From: Parahoeflea alexandrii
Lineage (GTDB): Bacteria; Pseudomonadota; Alphaproteobacteria; Rhizobiales; Rhizobiaceae
Length of the DNA: 64,000 nucleotides
Direction: 5' to 3'
Assembly: GCF_027214025.1 (NCBI RefSeq)
Contig: NZ_JAPWHB010000006.1
Coordinates: forward strand, 248,001 to 312,000
In this document: in pieces, positions 8,799 to 17,732 of the stretch
Position numbering within the stretch: the first letter of the stretch is position 1
Layout: each line of letters opens with the position of its first letter
Notes under the pieces: generated by a model
The model's database searches: none
Told to the model about the DNA's origin: nothing
Seen by the model: only the letters and a program-made list of their open reading frames with translations
Made by a program: the position numbers and the translations under genes

Positions 8799-9896
8799 AT
8801 GACTGACGAGAGGCTTAAAAAGACCTCGGCACTTCGAAAGGCCATGATCCGGCCGGAGCTCGGCGCGCTTGCCGGGGTGGTCCTGGTGTTCGCCTTTTTC
8901 CTGATCGTCGCCGGAGACAGCGGCATGTTCGCTGCCGACGGCATCATGAACTGGGGGATCGTTTCCGCGCAATTTGCCATCATTGCGGTCGGCGCGTGCT
9001 TGCTGATGATTGCGGGCGAATTTGATCTCTCGGTGGGGTCGATGATCGGCTTCGCGGGGATCATCATCGCCATCCTGTCGGTTCAGCTCGGTTGGCCGAT
9101 GTGGTTGTCTATAATCGCCGCCTTTGTCGTTTGCATGTCTATCGGCGCACTCAACGGCATCCTTGTCATCAAGACCGGGCTTCCGTCGTTCATCGTGACG
9201 CTGGCATTTCTGTATATCCTTCGCGGCATGACGATCTTTCTCGCCGTCGCCACCACCCGCCAGACGATTATCGGCGGCGTGCGCGATGCAAGCGAAGGCG
9301 ACTGGATCGCTTTCATTTTCGGCGGCGTCATCCTGAAGCCGGTGTTTCAGTTCCTTGCCGATATCGGCCTGATCGACACCTATGTGCGGGGCACCAAGAT
9401 CGGGCAACCGGTTGTCGAGGGGCTGCCAATGCTGATGGTCTGGGCCATCGGGCTGATTGTTTTCGGGCACTGGCTTCTGTCGAGAACCAGGTTCGGCAAC
9501 TGGATCTTTGCTTCCGGGGGCGACCCGGTCGCGGCGCGTTACGTCGGTGTACCCGTCAATCGCGTCAAGATCACCATGTTCGTATTTTCGGCATTCTGCG
9601 CAACAGTCCTGGCCACCAGCCAGGTAATGGAGTTCGGATCCGCCGCCGCCGACCGCGGCATCCTCAAGGAATTCGAGGCGATCATCTGCGTGGTCATCGG
9701 CGGCGCGTTGCTTACCGGCGGGTACGGATCCGTCGTCGGCGCGGCGCTGGGCGCGCTGATCTTCGGCGTCGTGCAGCAGGGGCTGTTCTTCTCGGGCGCC
9801 GAGAGTTCGCTGTTCCGGGTGTTCCTCGGCACAATCCTGATCTTGGCGGTTGTCCTGAACACCTATATTCGACGCATGATCACGGGGGAGCGTTGA
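8799..9896 (+). CDS. Ribose-type ABC transporter permease
   Basis: Inner-membrane permease of the RbsC/BPD_transp_2 family, 365 residues, with about ten hydrophobic segments (first near residues 27-45, last near 335-352). Conserved blocks include LLMIAGEFDLSVGSMIG, KTGLPSFIVTLAFLYILRG and the cytoplasmic coupling region VAARYVGVPVNRVK. The start at 8799 follows GGAGGTAA. It lies 65 bp after the binding protein and almost touches the ATPase gene. The transmembrane pore partners with the next gene product. Confidence 0.93.
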   Translation: MTDERLKKTSALRKAMIRPELGALAGVVLVFAFFLIVAGDSGMFAADGIMNWGIVSAQFAIIAVGACLLMIAGEFDLSVGSMIGFAGIIIAILSVQLGWPMWLSIIAAFVVCMSIGALNGILVIKTGLPSFIVTLAFLYILRGMTIFLAVATTRQTIIGGVRDASEGDWIAFIFGGVILKPVFQFLADIGLIDTYVRGTKIGQPVVEGLPMLMVWAIGLIVFGHWLLSRTRFGNWIFASGGDPVAARYVGVPVNRVKITMFVFSAFCATVLATSQVMEFGSAAADRGILKEFEAIICVVIGGALLTGGYGSVVGAALGALIFGVVQQGLFFSGAESSLFRVFLGTILILAVVLNTYIRRMITGER

Positions 9897-9897
9897 G

Positions 9898-10716
9898 ATG
9901 ACCCAGGATACCAGGTTCCACCATGGCCATGCGACCAGCAGGCAACCGCTCCTCGAAATGACGGACATCGAAAAGCACTTCGGTCCGGTCATCGCCCTGG
10001 CCGGCGTGAGTTTCGACATCCATCCCGGCGAGTGCCATTGTCTTCTGGGTGACAATGGCGCTGGCAAGTCGACTTTCATCAAGACGATGGCCGGCGTCCA
10101 CAAGCCGACGCACGGTTCGATCCGGTTCGAGGGAAAGGAGATGAAGTTCGAGTCCCCGCGCGATGCGATGGAGGCCGGAATCGCCACTGTCTATCAGGAC
10201 CTTGCCATGATTCCACTGATGTCGGTGACCCGAAACTTCTGGATGGGACGCGAACCGGAACGCGGTCGTGGCATCTTCAAGTCAATGGACTTCAAGCATG
10301 CAAACGAGATCACTATGGAAGAGATGCGGAAGATGGGCATCAATCTTCGCGGCCCGGATCAGGCGGTCGGCACCCTGTCAGGCGGCGAGCGCCAAACCGT
10401 CGCGATTGCACGAGCCGTCTATTTCGGCGCCAAGGTGCTCATCCTCGATGAGCCGACTTCGGCGCTTGGCGTGCGCCAGACAGCCAAGGTGCTGGCGACC
10501 ATCGACAAGGTGCGCAGCCAGGGCATCGGGGTTGTCTTCATCACACACAATGTGCGCCATTCCATGGCGGTTGGTGACAGGTTCACTGTTCTGAACCGGG
10601 GCAAGACGCTGGGTACCGCGGTTCGCGACGAGATCACCGCCGGGGAACTGCAGGACCTGATGGCCGGTGGCCAGGAGCTTGTCGAGCTTGAGGGTAGCCT
10701 CGGCGGCACCGTCTGA
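9898..10716 (+). CDS. Ribose-type ABC transporter ATP-binding protein
   Basis: A 272-residue single-domain ATPase with Walker A GDNGAGKST, signature LSGGERQ, Walker B VLILDEPT and switch histidine in VVFITHN. Classical RbsA proteins have two ATPase domains (about 500 residues), so this is the shorter FrcA-like type that must homodimerise. It starts one base after the permease stop. An inverted repeat follows immediately after its stop codon, marking the likely end of the transporter operon. Confidence 0.93.
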   Translation: MTQDTRFHHGHATSRQPLLEMTDIEKHFGPVIALAGVSFDIHPGECHCLLGDNGAGKSTFIKTMAGVHKPTHGSIRFEGKEMKFESPRDAMEAGIATVYQDLAMIPLMSVTRNFWMGREPERGRGIFKSMDFKHANEITMEEMRKMGINLRGPDQAVGTLSGGERQTVAIARAVYFGAKVLILDEPTSALGVRQTAKVLATIDKVRSQGIGVVFITHNVRHSMAVGDRFTVLNRGKTLGTAVRDEITAGELQDLMAGGQELVELEGSLGGTV

Positions 10717-10720
10717 GCGC

Positions 10721-10753
10721 GCGACCTCCGCGGGCGCCGCCCGCGAAGGTCGC
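10721..10753 (+). terminator. Stem-loop after ABC ATPase gene
   Basis: A 15-base arm (10721-10735) and its complement (10739-10753) with one mismatch and a three-base loop form a very GC-rich hairpin five bases after the ATPase stop. No T-run follows, so it may act as an RNA 3-prime-end stabiliser or a weak or Rho-assisted terminator. Confidence 0.55.
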
Positions 10754-10859
10754 CACCGGAATGCGCTGGATGGCATCGTCTTGATCGGGTCCAGGGCGAA
10801 GATCTGCGTGGTGATTTCCACTGAGAAATGGCCCGTCTTTGTTTCTGGTCTGGTGTTGC

Positions 10860-11062
10860 AGTCAAGTTCCAGTTTCGAGGATGCGGCAGTGACGGGTGAG
10901 CCGATCGAGGAGCGCAGTGCTCATCTTGGCGGTCGCCAAACCCGCTGGCCCACGCGCTGAAGCGGAGATTGGTGGTGATGATGCTGCTGGTGCGCTCATG
11001 GAGCTTGCTCTGCAGATGGAACAGCAAAGCACCGCTGACAACCGCCGACGTCTACTCCAGAC
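10860..11062 (-). pseudogene. istB: IS21-type istB fragment
   Basis: Reading the minus strand from 11062 gives SGALLFHLQSKLHERTSSI and TTNLRFSAWASGFGD, then after a frameshift near 10930 ALLDRLTRHCRILETG. These are successive conserved segments of the IstB transposition helper ATPase C-terminal half. No N-terminal Walker region and no istA are present, so this is a decayed scrap of an IS21-family element. The sequence 5-prime to it (11062-11165, minus strand) stays open in another frame but I do not recognise it. Confidence 0.7.
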
Positions 11063-11069
11063 GCGGCCA

Positions 11070-11479
11070 TACCGTCCTGCTGGAGCGCGAAAGGGTTGAA
11101 CGCGGACATGTCCCGGATCAACATGAAAACGGTCAAGAACACCTCGAAAAAGCCCATTCATTCACCGCCGTCGATGGAGTAGTGACTTCTGCCGGGCAGG
11201 CCAGAATCGAAATCGGCCTATGGACGCTTGATACCAATGTCGACATCCGCGACGTCCGCATGCCAGGTGATAAGACAAGCTCGGCTTACCATTCCTCGCA
11301 ATGCCCAAGCTCGCATGCCTCAGGCTCCGTATGCGCCATTATGAGACTACGGCCTACTGAGAATTCGCGTTAATGCGTCTGAATATACTTACACGGCAGC
11401 AGATAACTATCTCAGGGCAAGCGAAGTAAACCCCCGGATATTCGGATAGGCGCGACACAAACGTATTTCTATTTAAGAT
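11070..11479. other. Noncoding/degenerate interval between gene fragments
   Basis: The interval shows no intact gene. It joins an istB scrap to an amidohydrolase scrap and looks like a scar of past insertions or deletions. A minus-strand open stretch at 11090-11160 has no family resemblance that I can name. Confidence 0.4.
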
Positions 11480-11665
11480 ATCAGAATTTGCGGCTATTCG
11501 ATCGGCTGCATCGGCAAGCGTCAGGAGCCCCTTCACCAAGTGTTCTCGTGCCGTATCTGCATCAGGAGTATGGTATATGCCGTCGATTGACCGAACACAC
11601 ATAATCCCCACTGGTAGAACTCGCGCCACGTTGGAGGCATCATGAAGTGCCCCTGATGCGTTATG
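11480..11665 (-). pseudogene. C-terminal fragment of an M20-type amidohydrolase (N-carbamoyl-amino-acid hydrolase family)
   Basis: The minus strand encodes SGALHDASNVARVLPVGIM, CVRSIDGIYHTPDADT and a helix ending LADAADRIA. This matches the last about 60 residues of hydantoinase/carbamoylase-type M20 hydrolases (consensus SGAGHDA ... IFVPS..GISH.P.E). Nothing of the rest of the protein is present and the 5-prime end runs into the 3-prime end of the IclR gene. It was probably once part of the neighbouring cyclic-amide catabolic locus. Confidence 0.6.
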
Positions 11666-12422
11666 TCGATATTGAGCGCGCCGCCTGGATGGCCAGAGGA
11701 GCATTGCGTTCTTCGAACGCCTCAACAGTCCAGTCGGCGAGGGATCCGGAGATGTGGATTGCGCCGAGTGGCGTGCCGTCGCTTTGCAGAATTGGGGAGG
11801 CCAGAACGATTTCGCCCAGCATCATTTCCTCCATGCACAGCGCATAGCCCTTCTCGCGGGCCTGATCGACTCGCTCAAGGATTTCGGCTTTATCGATGAT
11901 CGTCTTTGGGGTGATCTTCCTCAGGTTCGAGCGCTCCAGGATATCTTCACGCTGCTGGCGGTCGAGATGGGCCAGCACGACCCGTCCGCCGGTGCTGGCG
12001 AAGGTGGGAACCTGCCGGCCGATCAGAGTTGCGTAGAAGGTCTGACGTTTCGTCTGACGCCGCAGCACGTAGATCATCGTCAGGTCGTTGAAGAGGCTTA
12101 CGTCCACTCGCTCGCCTGTCTCGGCCTGAAGCTGCATCAGGACCGGGCTGGCGCGCTGGACTACCGGCGAATTGCGCAGGAACTCGAAGGCGTGTTCCAG
12201 GAACTTACGTCCGATCCCATAGGTCCGGTTCGAGCCCCGCTCGAGATAGCCCAGCTGGACCAGGGTGTAGGAGAGCCGCTGGACCGTGCTGGAATCTAGG
12301 CCGGAGGCCTTCTGCATCTCCTTGTGCGTCATGTGTCCGCCATTGGAATGGTCGTTGAAAGCCTGAAGCAGCACGAATGCCTTCTCCAGCGATTTCATAT
12401 AGAGAGAATTGTTTTCATTCAT
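11661..12422 (-). CDS. IclR family transcriptional regulator
   Basis: A 253-residue regulator: winged helix at about residues 10-65 (SLEKAFVLLQAF, KASGLDSSTVQRL) and a GAF-like effector domain (LIGRQVPTFASTGGRVVLA, GEIVLASPI, GAIHISG). The start follows GAGGAGGA. It is divergent from a Liv-type ABC operon; the shared 110 bp contains a strong promoter and an inverted repeat between its -35 and -10 boxes. It most likely controls that operon in response to the transported compound. Confidence 0.92.
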   Translation of the reverse strand: MNENNSLYMKSLEKAFVLLQAFNDHSNGGHMTHKEMQKASGLDSSTVQRLSYTLVQLGYLERGSNRTYGIGRKFLEHAFEFLRNSPVVQRASPVLMQLQAETGERVDVSLFNDLTMIYVLRRQTKRQTFYATLIGRQVPTFASTGGRVVLAHLDRQQREDILERSNLRKITPKTIIDKAEILERVDQAREKGYALCMEEMMLGEIVLASPILQSDGTPLGAIHISGSLADWTVEAFEERNAPLAIQAARSIST

Positions 12423-12457
12423 GATTTGTCCTCCTCACCGGCGCCCGTCCGCCGGTC

Positions 12458-12487
12458 TTGACATGATACACAATATCAAATTAAGAT
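12458..12487 (+). promoter_or_regulatory. Promoter and operator of the Liv-type operon
   Basis: TTGACA (12458-12463) and TAAGAT (12482-12487) are 18 bases apart, a good sigma70-type promoter reading toward the binding-protein gene. Between them lies the inverted repeat TGATA-N5-TATCA (12464-12478), well placed for repression by the adjacent IclR protein. Confidence 0.6.
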
Positions 12488-12532
12488 TTATCATATTACA
12501 ATGCAATATAAAAGATCAACTAGGAGTTTGTA

Positions 12533-13684
12533 ATGCGATCCATCGTTTCACTGAGCGCAATGGCTGTGGCTATCTCCGTTTCCGTCTTTGCAGGGTCCTC
12601 GTTCGCGCAGGACAAACCGGTCAAGCTGGGAGTCATGCTTCCGCTCTCGGGCCCCGCGGCGCTGGCAGGGACCTCCATCCTCGAGGGCATCCAGTTCGCG
12701 GCAGAAGAGAACAACGCCAAGGGCGGCGTCCTCGGACAACAAGTCGAACTTGTCATTGAGGACGACGAAGGTAATGCGACCAAGGGCGTGACGGCTGTCC
12801 GCAAGCTGATCGAGCAGGAGGGCGTGGCCGCCATCAGCGGAACCTATGTCAGCGGCGTGGCGCTTGCTGCGACGAAGGTCGCGCGGGAATTCAAGGTTCC
12901 GATGATCTCCGCAGGCTCGACGTCGTCCGACGTGACCGATTACAACGAGGCAGGCGATCCCTGGTTCTTCCGCGCCTTCCCCGGCAGCCGCGAACAGGCG
13001 CGTCAGTCGGCCGTCGACATGGTGAAAAAGTTGGATGCGACCAAGGTCGCCGTGCTGCACGAAAATTCGGTTTACGGAAAGTCGCTGTCCGACTCGCTTG
13101 CCGCCAACCTTGCGGAAGTGGGGGGAGCTATCATCCTCACCGAAACCTACAACCCCGATGAGCGCGATTTCTTTTCGGTCCTGACGAAGGTGCGCGCGGC
13201 CCAGCCGGACGCGGTCTACATCGCCGGGCTGATGGATGCAGGTGCGCAGATCATCAAGCAGTCAGCGGAACTGGGTGTCGAGACGCAGATCATGGGCTCC
13301 GGCTCGATGATGAGCGACAAGCTGATTGAACTCGCCGGTCCCGCATCGGAGGGCTTTGCTGTCTCCTCAATGTTTGAACCCAGCACGCCCAACGAATTCG
13401 GCGCTGCCTTTACCGAACGCTTCCGCGCCAAGTTCAACAAGGAGCCGGACGTCTACAGCGCGCTTGGCTATGACTCCATGAACGTCCTGATCGAGGCCGT
13501 GCGCCGGGCCGGCGTTGCCGACGGCGCCGCCATCCAGGCCGCACTGAAAGGCATGGACGACGTCCCGCTGGTGCAGGGGCCGCAGGGCACCGTCGCCGAC
13601 TTTGACGAGCAAGGCAGCGTGCCCTTCAAGATCGGTCTCGCGATCGTCCGCAACGGCAAGCGCGAATGGCTTCCTTTCGACTAA
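12533..13684 (+). CDS. Branched-chain-amino-acid-type ABC transporter, substrate-binding protein
   Basis: A LivK-like periplasmic binding protein of 383 residues with signal peptide ending SVFAGSSFAQ. It has the family start VKLGVMLPLSGPAALAG, then AAEENNAKGGVLG, the SAGSTSSDVTD ligand-site region and YGKSLSDSLAAN. The ABC genes livH, livM, livG and livF follow directly. The Liv family transports many things besides amino acids, including amides, urea and aromatic acids. Here the downstream amidase and NodB-fold hydrolase point to an amide or cyclic imide ligand (inference). Confidence 0.92.
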   Translation: MRSIVSLSAMAVAISVSVFAGSSFAQDKPVKLGVMLPLSGPAALAGTSILEGIQFAAEENNAKGGVLGQQVELVIEDDEGNATKGVTAVRKLIEQEGVAAISGTYVSGVALAATKVAREFKVPMISAGSTSSDVTDYNEAGDPWFFRAFPGSREQARQSAVDMVKKLDATKVAVLHENSVYGKSLSDSLAANLAEVGGAIILTETYNPDERDFFSVLTKVRAAQPDAVYIAGLMDAGAQIIKQSAELGVETQIMGSGSMMSDKLIELAGPASEGFAVSSMFEPSTPNEFGAAFTERFRAKFNKEPDVYSALGYDSMNVLIEAVRRAGVADGAAIQAALKGMDDVPLVQGPQGTVADFDEQGSVPFKIGLAIVRNGKREWLPFD

Positions 13685-13696
13685 GGCCCGGAGCAC

Positions 13697-14581
13697 ATGG
13701 TGTCTGATCTCGTATTATTGCCACAATTTCTGACGAACGGGCTGGTCATCGGATCGGGCTATGTGCTCGTCGCGGTGGGGCTGACCCTTATCTTCGGAAT
13801 TCTTCACATCGTGAACTTTGCCCACGGCGAGTTCTACATGCTGGGGGGCTTCGCAGCGGTTCTCGGCTCGCAGCTGCTTGGCTTGCCTGCCCTCCCCACC
13901 CTTCTGGTCGTCGCGGTAGTGATGGCGGCATTCGGACTGGTTGTGGAACGAGTGGTTTTCAGACCCCTGGGCGGAAAGGACCCGACCAATGCAATCATTG
14001 CATCGTTCGGCCTTTCCGTCCTGCTTCAAAACCTGATGCTGAAGACTGTGGGCGCAGAGCCCATGGCCGTAAAAAGCGGATTTGCTCCCGGGGCGATCCA
14101 GATCGGCAATGTCTTCATCACCGCCGAACGGATCGCCATCGTGGCTGCGATGGCCGTCATCGTGGCCGCCCTGCTGTTGGTCCTGCGCTACACCTGGACC
14201 GGCAGGGCCTTGCGGTCCCTGTCTGAAAACCCGACCGTAGCTCTCATCAGCGGAGTGAATGTCCGCCGCGTCTCGCTGATCACCTTCGTGATAGGAAGCG
14301 TTCTGGCGGGCCTTTCGGGCGCGTTGATGTCGACCGTCTTCATGGTGCAGCCCAATTCAGGGGCCCTGATTGTGATGAAGGCCTTCATCATCGTGGTTGT
14401 TGCTGGCATGGGAAGCATAGAGGGCGCCATCATCGTGGGGCTTGCGCTCGGGCTCATCGAGTCGCTCGTGGCGGGATACATGGGCAACGAACTCCGCGAC
14501 ATAGTTGGCTTCCTGATCGTGATCCTTGTTCTGGCGGTCCGCCCGCAAGGACTATTCGGTCTGAAGACTGAAAGATCCTGA
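13697..14581 (+). CDS. Liv-type ABC transporter permease (LivH family)
   Basis: A 294-residue inner-membrane permease with about eight hydrophobic segments. It has the hallmark GLTLIFGILHIVNFAHGEFYMLG near the N-terminus and SENPTVALISGVNV plus VAGMGSIEGAI toward the C-terminus. The gene lies 12 bp after the binding protein and one base before livM. It forms the heterodimeric pore with LivM. Confidence 0.94.
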   Translation: MVSDLVLLPQFLTNGLVIGSGYVLVAVGLTLIFGILHIVNFAHGEFYMLGGFAAVLGSQLLGLPALPTLLVVAVVMAAFGLVVERVVFRPLGGKDPTNAIIASFGLSVLLQNLMLKTVGAEPMAVKSGFAPGAIQIGNVFITAERIAIVAAMAVIVAALLLVLRYTWTGRALRSLSENPTVALISGVNVRRVSLITFVIGSVLAGLSGALMSTVFMVQPNSGALIVMKAFIIVVVAGMGSIEGAIIVGLALGLIESLVAGYMGNELRDIVGFLIVILVLAVRPQGLFGLKTERS

Positions 14582-14582
14582 C

Positions 14583-15491
14583 ATGCGAACTCCTCTGATC
14601 CTTCTGCTGACAACGGCGATCGCCTGTGCGCTGCCCGCCGTCCTGGAAAGCGGTTACTTCATCAACGTCGCGATCATCGCCTTGATCTACGTGATCCTGG
14701 CATCCAGCCTTGACATCATGATGGGCTGGACCGGCAAGTTCTCCTTCGCCCACGCGGCCTTTTTCGGGATAGGCGCCTACACCGCGGCGATGATGCAACG
14801 CAGCTTCGGCACTGACCTATGGGCGCACCTGCCGGCGGGCATGGCCGCGGCCGCATTGTTCGGCGTGCTTCTCGGGCTGCCATCACTCCGCCTCCAGGGA
14901 CATTTTCTGGCAATCATGTCCATAGCATTCCAGACGGTTGTCTATCTGGTGCTGGCGCAATGGACGGACCTCACCGGGGGGCATTACGGCCTGCCCGTCG
15001 AGGTGAGCCCGGAGCTTGGCAATGTCTCGACCTTCTACTTCGTGACGCTAGGCTGCACCCTTGTCGCTTGCCTGTTCGTCTGGTTCCTGACCCAGTCCCG
15101 GTTCGGCGATACTCTGACCGCGATCCGCGACGACGAGACACTCGCCCGCACCATCGGCATGGACACGAATGTCATCAAGATCGTCGCCTTCGCGATTTCC
15201 TCGGCCCTGGCCGGTGGCGCAGGCGTCCTCATGGCGCACCACATCCGTGGCGTCACGCCCAACGATTACACCGTCATGACTTCGGCCACCATCGTTGCCA
15301 TGGTCGTGCTCGGCGGGCGCGGCAAGTTCTGGGGACCCATCGTGGGGGCACTGATCCTGACCATCCTCCCCGAGGTGCTGTCTGACCTCGCCGAATACAA
15401 GCACATTATGTACGGCGCTCTCCTGATCTTCATGATCATGGTTATGCCGCAAGGCGTAGTCGGAGCCCTGACTGGAAGGAAAGCGAAATGA
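14583..15491 (+). CDS. Liv-type ABC transporter permease (LivM family)
   Basis: A 302-residue permease with the LivM motifs SLDIMMGWTGKFSFAHAAFFGIGAY, IRDDETLARTIGMD and VVLGGRGKFWGPIVGA. It is a short LivM without the N-terminal extension of some homologues. Its stop overlaps the livG start (ATGA). Confidence 0.94.
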   Translation: MRTPLILLLTTAIACALPAVLESGYFINVAIIALIYVILASSLDIMMGWTGKFSFAHAAFFGIGAYTAAMMQRSFGTDLWAHLPAGMAAAALFGVLLGLPSLRLQGHFLAIMSIAFQTVVYLVLAQWTDLTGGHYGLPVEVSPELGNVSTFYFVTLGCTLVACLFVWFLTQSRFGDTLTAIRDDETLARTIGMDTNVIKIVAFAISSALAGGAGVLMAHHIRGVTPNDYTVMTSATIVAMVVLGGRGKFWGPIVGALILTILPEVLSDLAEYKHIMYGALLIFMIMVMPQGVVGALTGRKAK

Positions 15492-16270
15492 CCCCGCCGA
15501 TTCTTGAGGCGAGAGGGCTGAGCAAGTCGTTCGCCGGCATGGTGGCTCTCGACAATCTGTCGTTCTCGGTGAACGAGGGAGAGATCGCAGGACTGATTGG
15601 CCCGAACGGGTCGGGCAAGTCGACGGTGGTCAATCTGATTTCCGGGGTCCTGGTTCCCACTTCCGGCCAGGTGGTGATGCGCGGACAGGATGTCACGGGT
15701 GCGCCTGCCCACCAGATGGCCCGCCGGGGTGTCGCCCGCACCTTCCAGATGATCCGGCTGTTCGGAACTCTCTCCGTCGAAGACAACATCGCGTTGGCCC
15801 TGCAGCAGAAGGAGGGGCCAGGTTACGTTTCCTCGTTCTTTCGAACGCCAGCCGCGCGGCGGCAGCGCGCCGCAGCGGGCGTTACGGCACGCGAAATGCT
15901 GAAACTCTTTGATCTGGAGGAGAAAGCCTCAGATTTGGCCGCGGACCTGTCAATCGGACAGCGTCGCATGGTCGAACTGGCCCGCGGCCTGGCCTCCGAA
16001 CCGACGGTTTTCATTCTGGACGAGCCCGCGGCTGGGCTTGCGCCCCACAATGTCGACCGCCTCATCGAGATGATACGCCGCATGCGGGATGAGTTCGGCG
16101 TCACCATTCTCCTGGTCGAGCACGTCATGCGCGTCGTCCAATCGGTCTGTGACCGGGTGGTGGTGCTCGATTACGGCCAGAAGATTGCGGACGGCCCCCC
16201 GGCGGAGGTTGTCAACCAGCCCGAGGTCATTGAAGCTTACATCGGATTGGGGCGCGGAAAAAATGCTTGA
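15488..16270 (+). CDS. Liv-type ABC transporter ATP-binding protein (LivG family)
   Basis: A 260-residue ATPase with Walker A GPNGSGKST, the LivG-specific region RTFQMIRLFGTLSVEDN, a degenerate signature LSIGQRRMVELARGL and Walker B VFILDEPAAGL. It ends with the BCA ATP-binding tail EVIEAYIG. It overlaps livM by four bases and livF by eight. Confidence 0.94.
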   Translation: MTPPILEARGLSKSFAGMVALDNLSFSVNEGEIAGLIGPNGSGKSTVVNLISGVLVPTSGQVVMRGQDVTGAPAHQMARRGVARTFQMIRLFGTLSVEDNIALALQQKEGPGYVSSFFRTPAARRQRAAAGVTAREMLKLFDLEEKASDLAADLSIGQRRMVELARGLASEPTVFILDEPAAGLAPHNVDRLIEMIRRMRDEFGVTILLVEHVMRVVQSVCDRVVVLDYGQKIADGPPAEVVNQPEVIEAYIGLGRGKNA

Positions 16271-16976
16271 ATGCACGAATGTGGACGCGGGCTACGGCAA
16301 AGTCATGATCCTGCACGATCTCAATCTCACGGTGCGGCAAGGCCAGCTCAGCGCCATCCTGGGCAGTAACGGCTCGGGCAAGTCGACCGCGTTGAAGACC
16401 TTGGCGGGCCTCGTCACCCCTGTCAAAGGCCAGATCACCCTCGACGGCAAGAGGATCGACGGACTGCCGGCGAATGCAATGACCGAGCACGGAATGTGCC
16501 TTGTGCCGCAAGGCAAGGAAGTCCTGGCGGGGATGTCGGTCGAGGAGAACATCCTCATCGGCGCCTTTCACCGGCGCAAGGACAAGAGCGGAATCGCAGA
16601 GGACCTGGACCGGGTCTACTCCCAGTTTCCGCGACTCAAGGTTCGCCGCAAGGCCGCGGCGGGCGTCTTGTCGGGTGGCGAACGCCAGATGCTCTCCCTG
16701 GGCAGGGCTCTGATGTCGCGCCCCAAGCTTCTGCTGTTGGACGAGCCATCCGCCGCTCTGGCCCCAAAGGTCGTGGGTGAGATTTCGGACATCCTTCGTG
16801 GTCTCCGGGAGACAGGCCTGACCATGCTGCTGGTGGAGCAGAACGTGTCCATGGCCGTGGAACTCGCCGAGGAGATTCACATACTCAGGGAAGGCCGCAT
16901 TGCCCATTCTCGCCTCAATGGGCCTGATTTCGATACAAGTGACCTCAAGGCCTATTACCTGGGAAGCGGGGCATGA
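16263..16976 (+). CDS. Liv-type ABC transporter ATP-binding protein (LivF family)
   Basis: A 237-residue ATPase with the N-terminal YGKVMILHDLNL, Walker A GSNGSGKST, LVPQGKEV, signature LSGGERQMLSLGRALM and Walker B LLLLDEPSAAL. The start at 16263 overlaps the livG stop by eight bases; the longer open frame upstream is internal to livG. It pairs with LivG to energise the transporter. Confidence 0.93.
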   Translation: MLECTNVDAGYGKVMILHDLNLTVRQGQLSAILGSNGSGKSTALKTLAGLVTPVKGQITLDGKRIDGLPANAMTEHGMCLVPQGKEVLAGMSVEENILIGAFHRRKDKSGIAEDLDRVYSQFPRLKVRRKAAAGVLSGGERQMLSLGRALMSRPKLLLLDEPSAALAPKVVGEISDILRGLRETGLTMLLVEQNVSMAVELAEEIHILREGRIAHSRLNGPDFDTSDLKAYYLGSGA

Positions 16977-17713
16977 GCTGGAGCGATGACTTTGAGGGCC
17001 GGTCTGTGGTCTTGACCGGCGCAAACAGCGGGATCGGATTGGCGACGCTGGATGGTTTTGTCGCTGCCGGCGCGCATGTGCTTGCCGTTGACCTCAATGA
17101 CGATGTCATGTCGACCCGCAAGTGCACCGCAATCCGGCTGGATGTGGCATCGCAGGAAGCGCCATCTGTGATCAGGGATGCCGCCGAGCGAATGAACGGC
17201 CTGGATATACTGGCCAATTGCGCGGGCATCGGCGGCTCCCGCTCGCTGGCCGATAGCGATGACGCCTTGATCGACCGGATCCTCGGGGTCAACCTCCGAT
17301 CGGTGATGCGGATTACTCGGGACCTGATTCCTCATATGCGTTCCGGTTCATCAGTGGTCAACGTGACTTCGGTCTTTGGCCATGTCGGCCGTGCCGGCAC
17401 CGCCGCCTATGCGGCAAGCAAAGGCGCAGTGTCGCAACTCACCCGCCAATTGTGCGCCGATCTCGGCCCGCACGGCATTCGGGTGAATGCCGTGGCGCCA
17501 GGCGTGATCCTGACGGCCATGACGCGCGACAAGATCGAGAATGACGAGGAATACCAGCGCACAATGATCGGCGGAACACCGCTCAAGCGGATCGGATCGG
17601 CCGAGGACGTGGCCGACGTTATCCTCTTTCTTGCCTCGGATCGCGCGCGCTTCGTCTCGGGCCAGATTCTCGCGGTCGATGGCGGATGGCTGGCGGTCCG
17701 CGGACCCAACTGA
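16973..17713 (+). CDS. SDR family oxidoreductase
   Basis: A 246-residue classical SDR with TGANSGIG cofactor motif, NCAGIGG, serine in NVTSVFG, AYAASKGA active site and terminal SGQILAVDGGWLA. Start overlaps livF as ATGA, so it belongs to the transporter operon. It probably oxidises or reduces the imported compound or its hydrolysis product. Confidence 0.9.
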   Translation: MSWSDDFEGRSVVLTGANSGIGLATLDGFVAAGAHVLAVDLNDDVMSTRKCTAIRLDVASQEAPSVIRDAAERMNGLDILANCAGIGGSRSLADSDDALIDRILGVNLRSVMRITRDLIPHMRSGSSVVNVTSVFGHVGRAGTAAYAASKGAVSQLTRQLCADLGPHGIRVNAVAPGVILTAMTRDKIENDEEYQRTMIGGTPLKRIGSAEDVADVILFLASDRARFVSGQILAVDGGWLAVRGPN

Positions 17714-17732
17714 ATTCATGAAAGGGACTACC

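Noticed and set aside
8730-10187. Minus-strand open frame of about 485 codons
   Set aside because: Antisense to the ABC permease and ATPase; composition is His/Asp/Arg-rich, as expected for a shadow frame.
11090-11160. Possible membrane-protein start on the minus strand (hydrophobic open stretch)
   Set aside because: It is not continuous with any conserved sequence and runs out of frame into the istB fragment.
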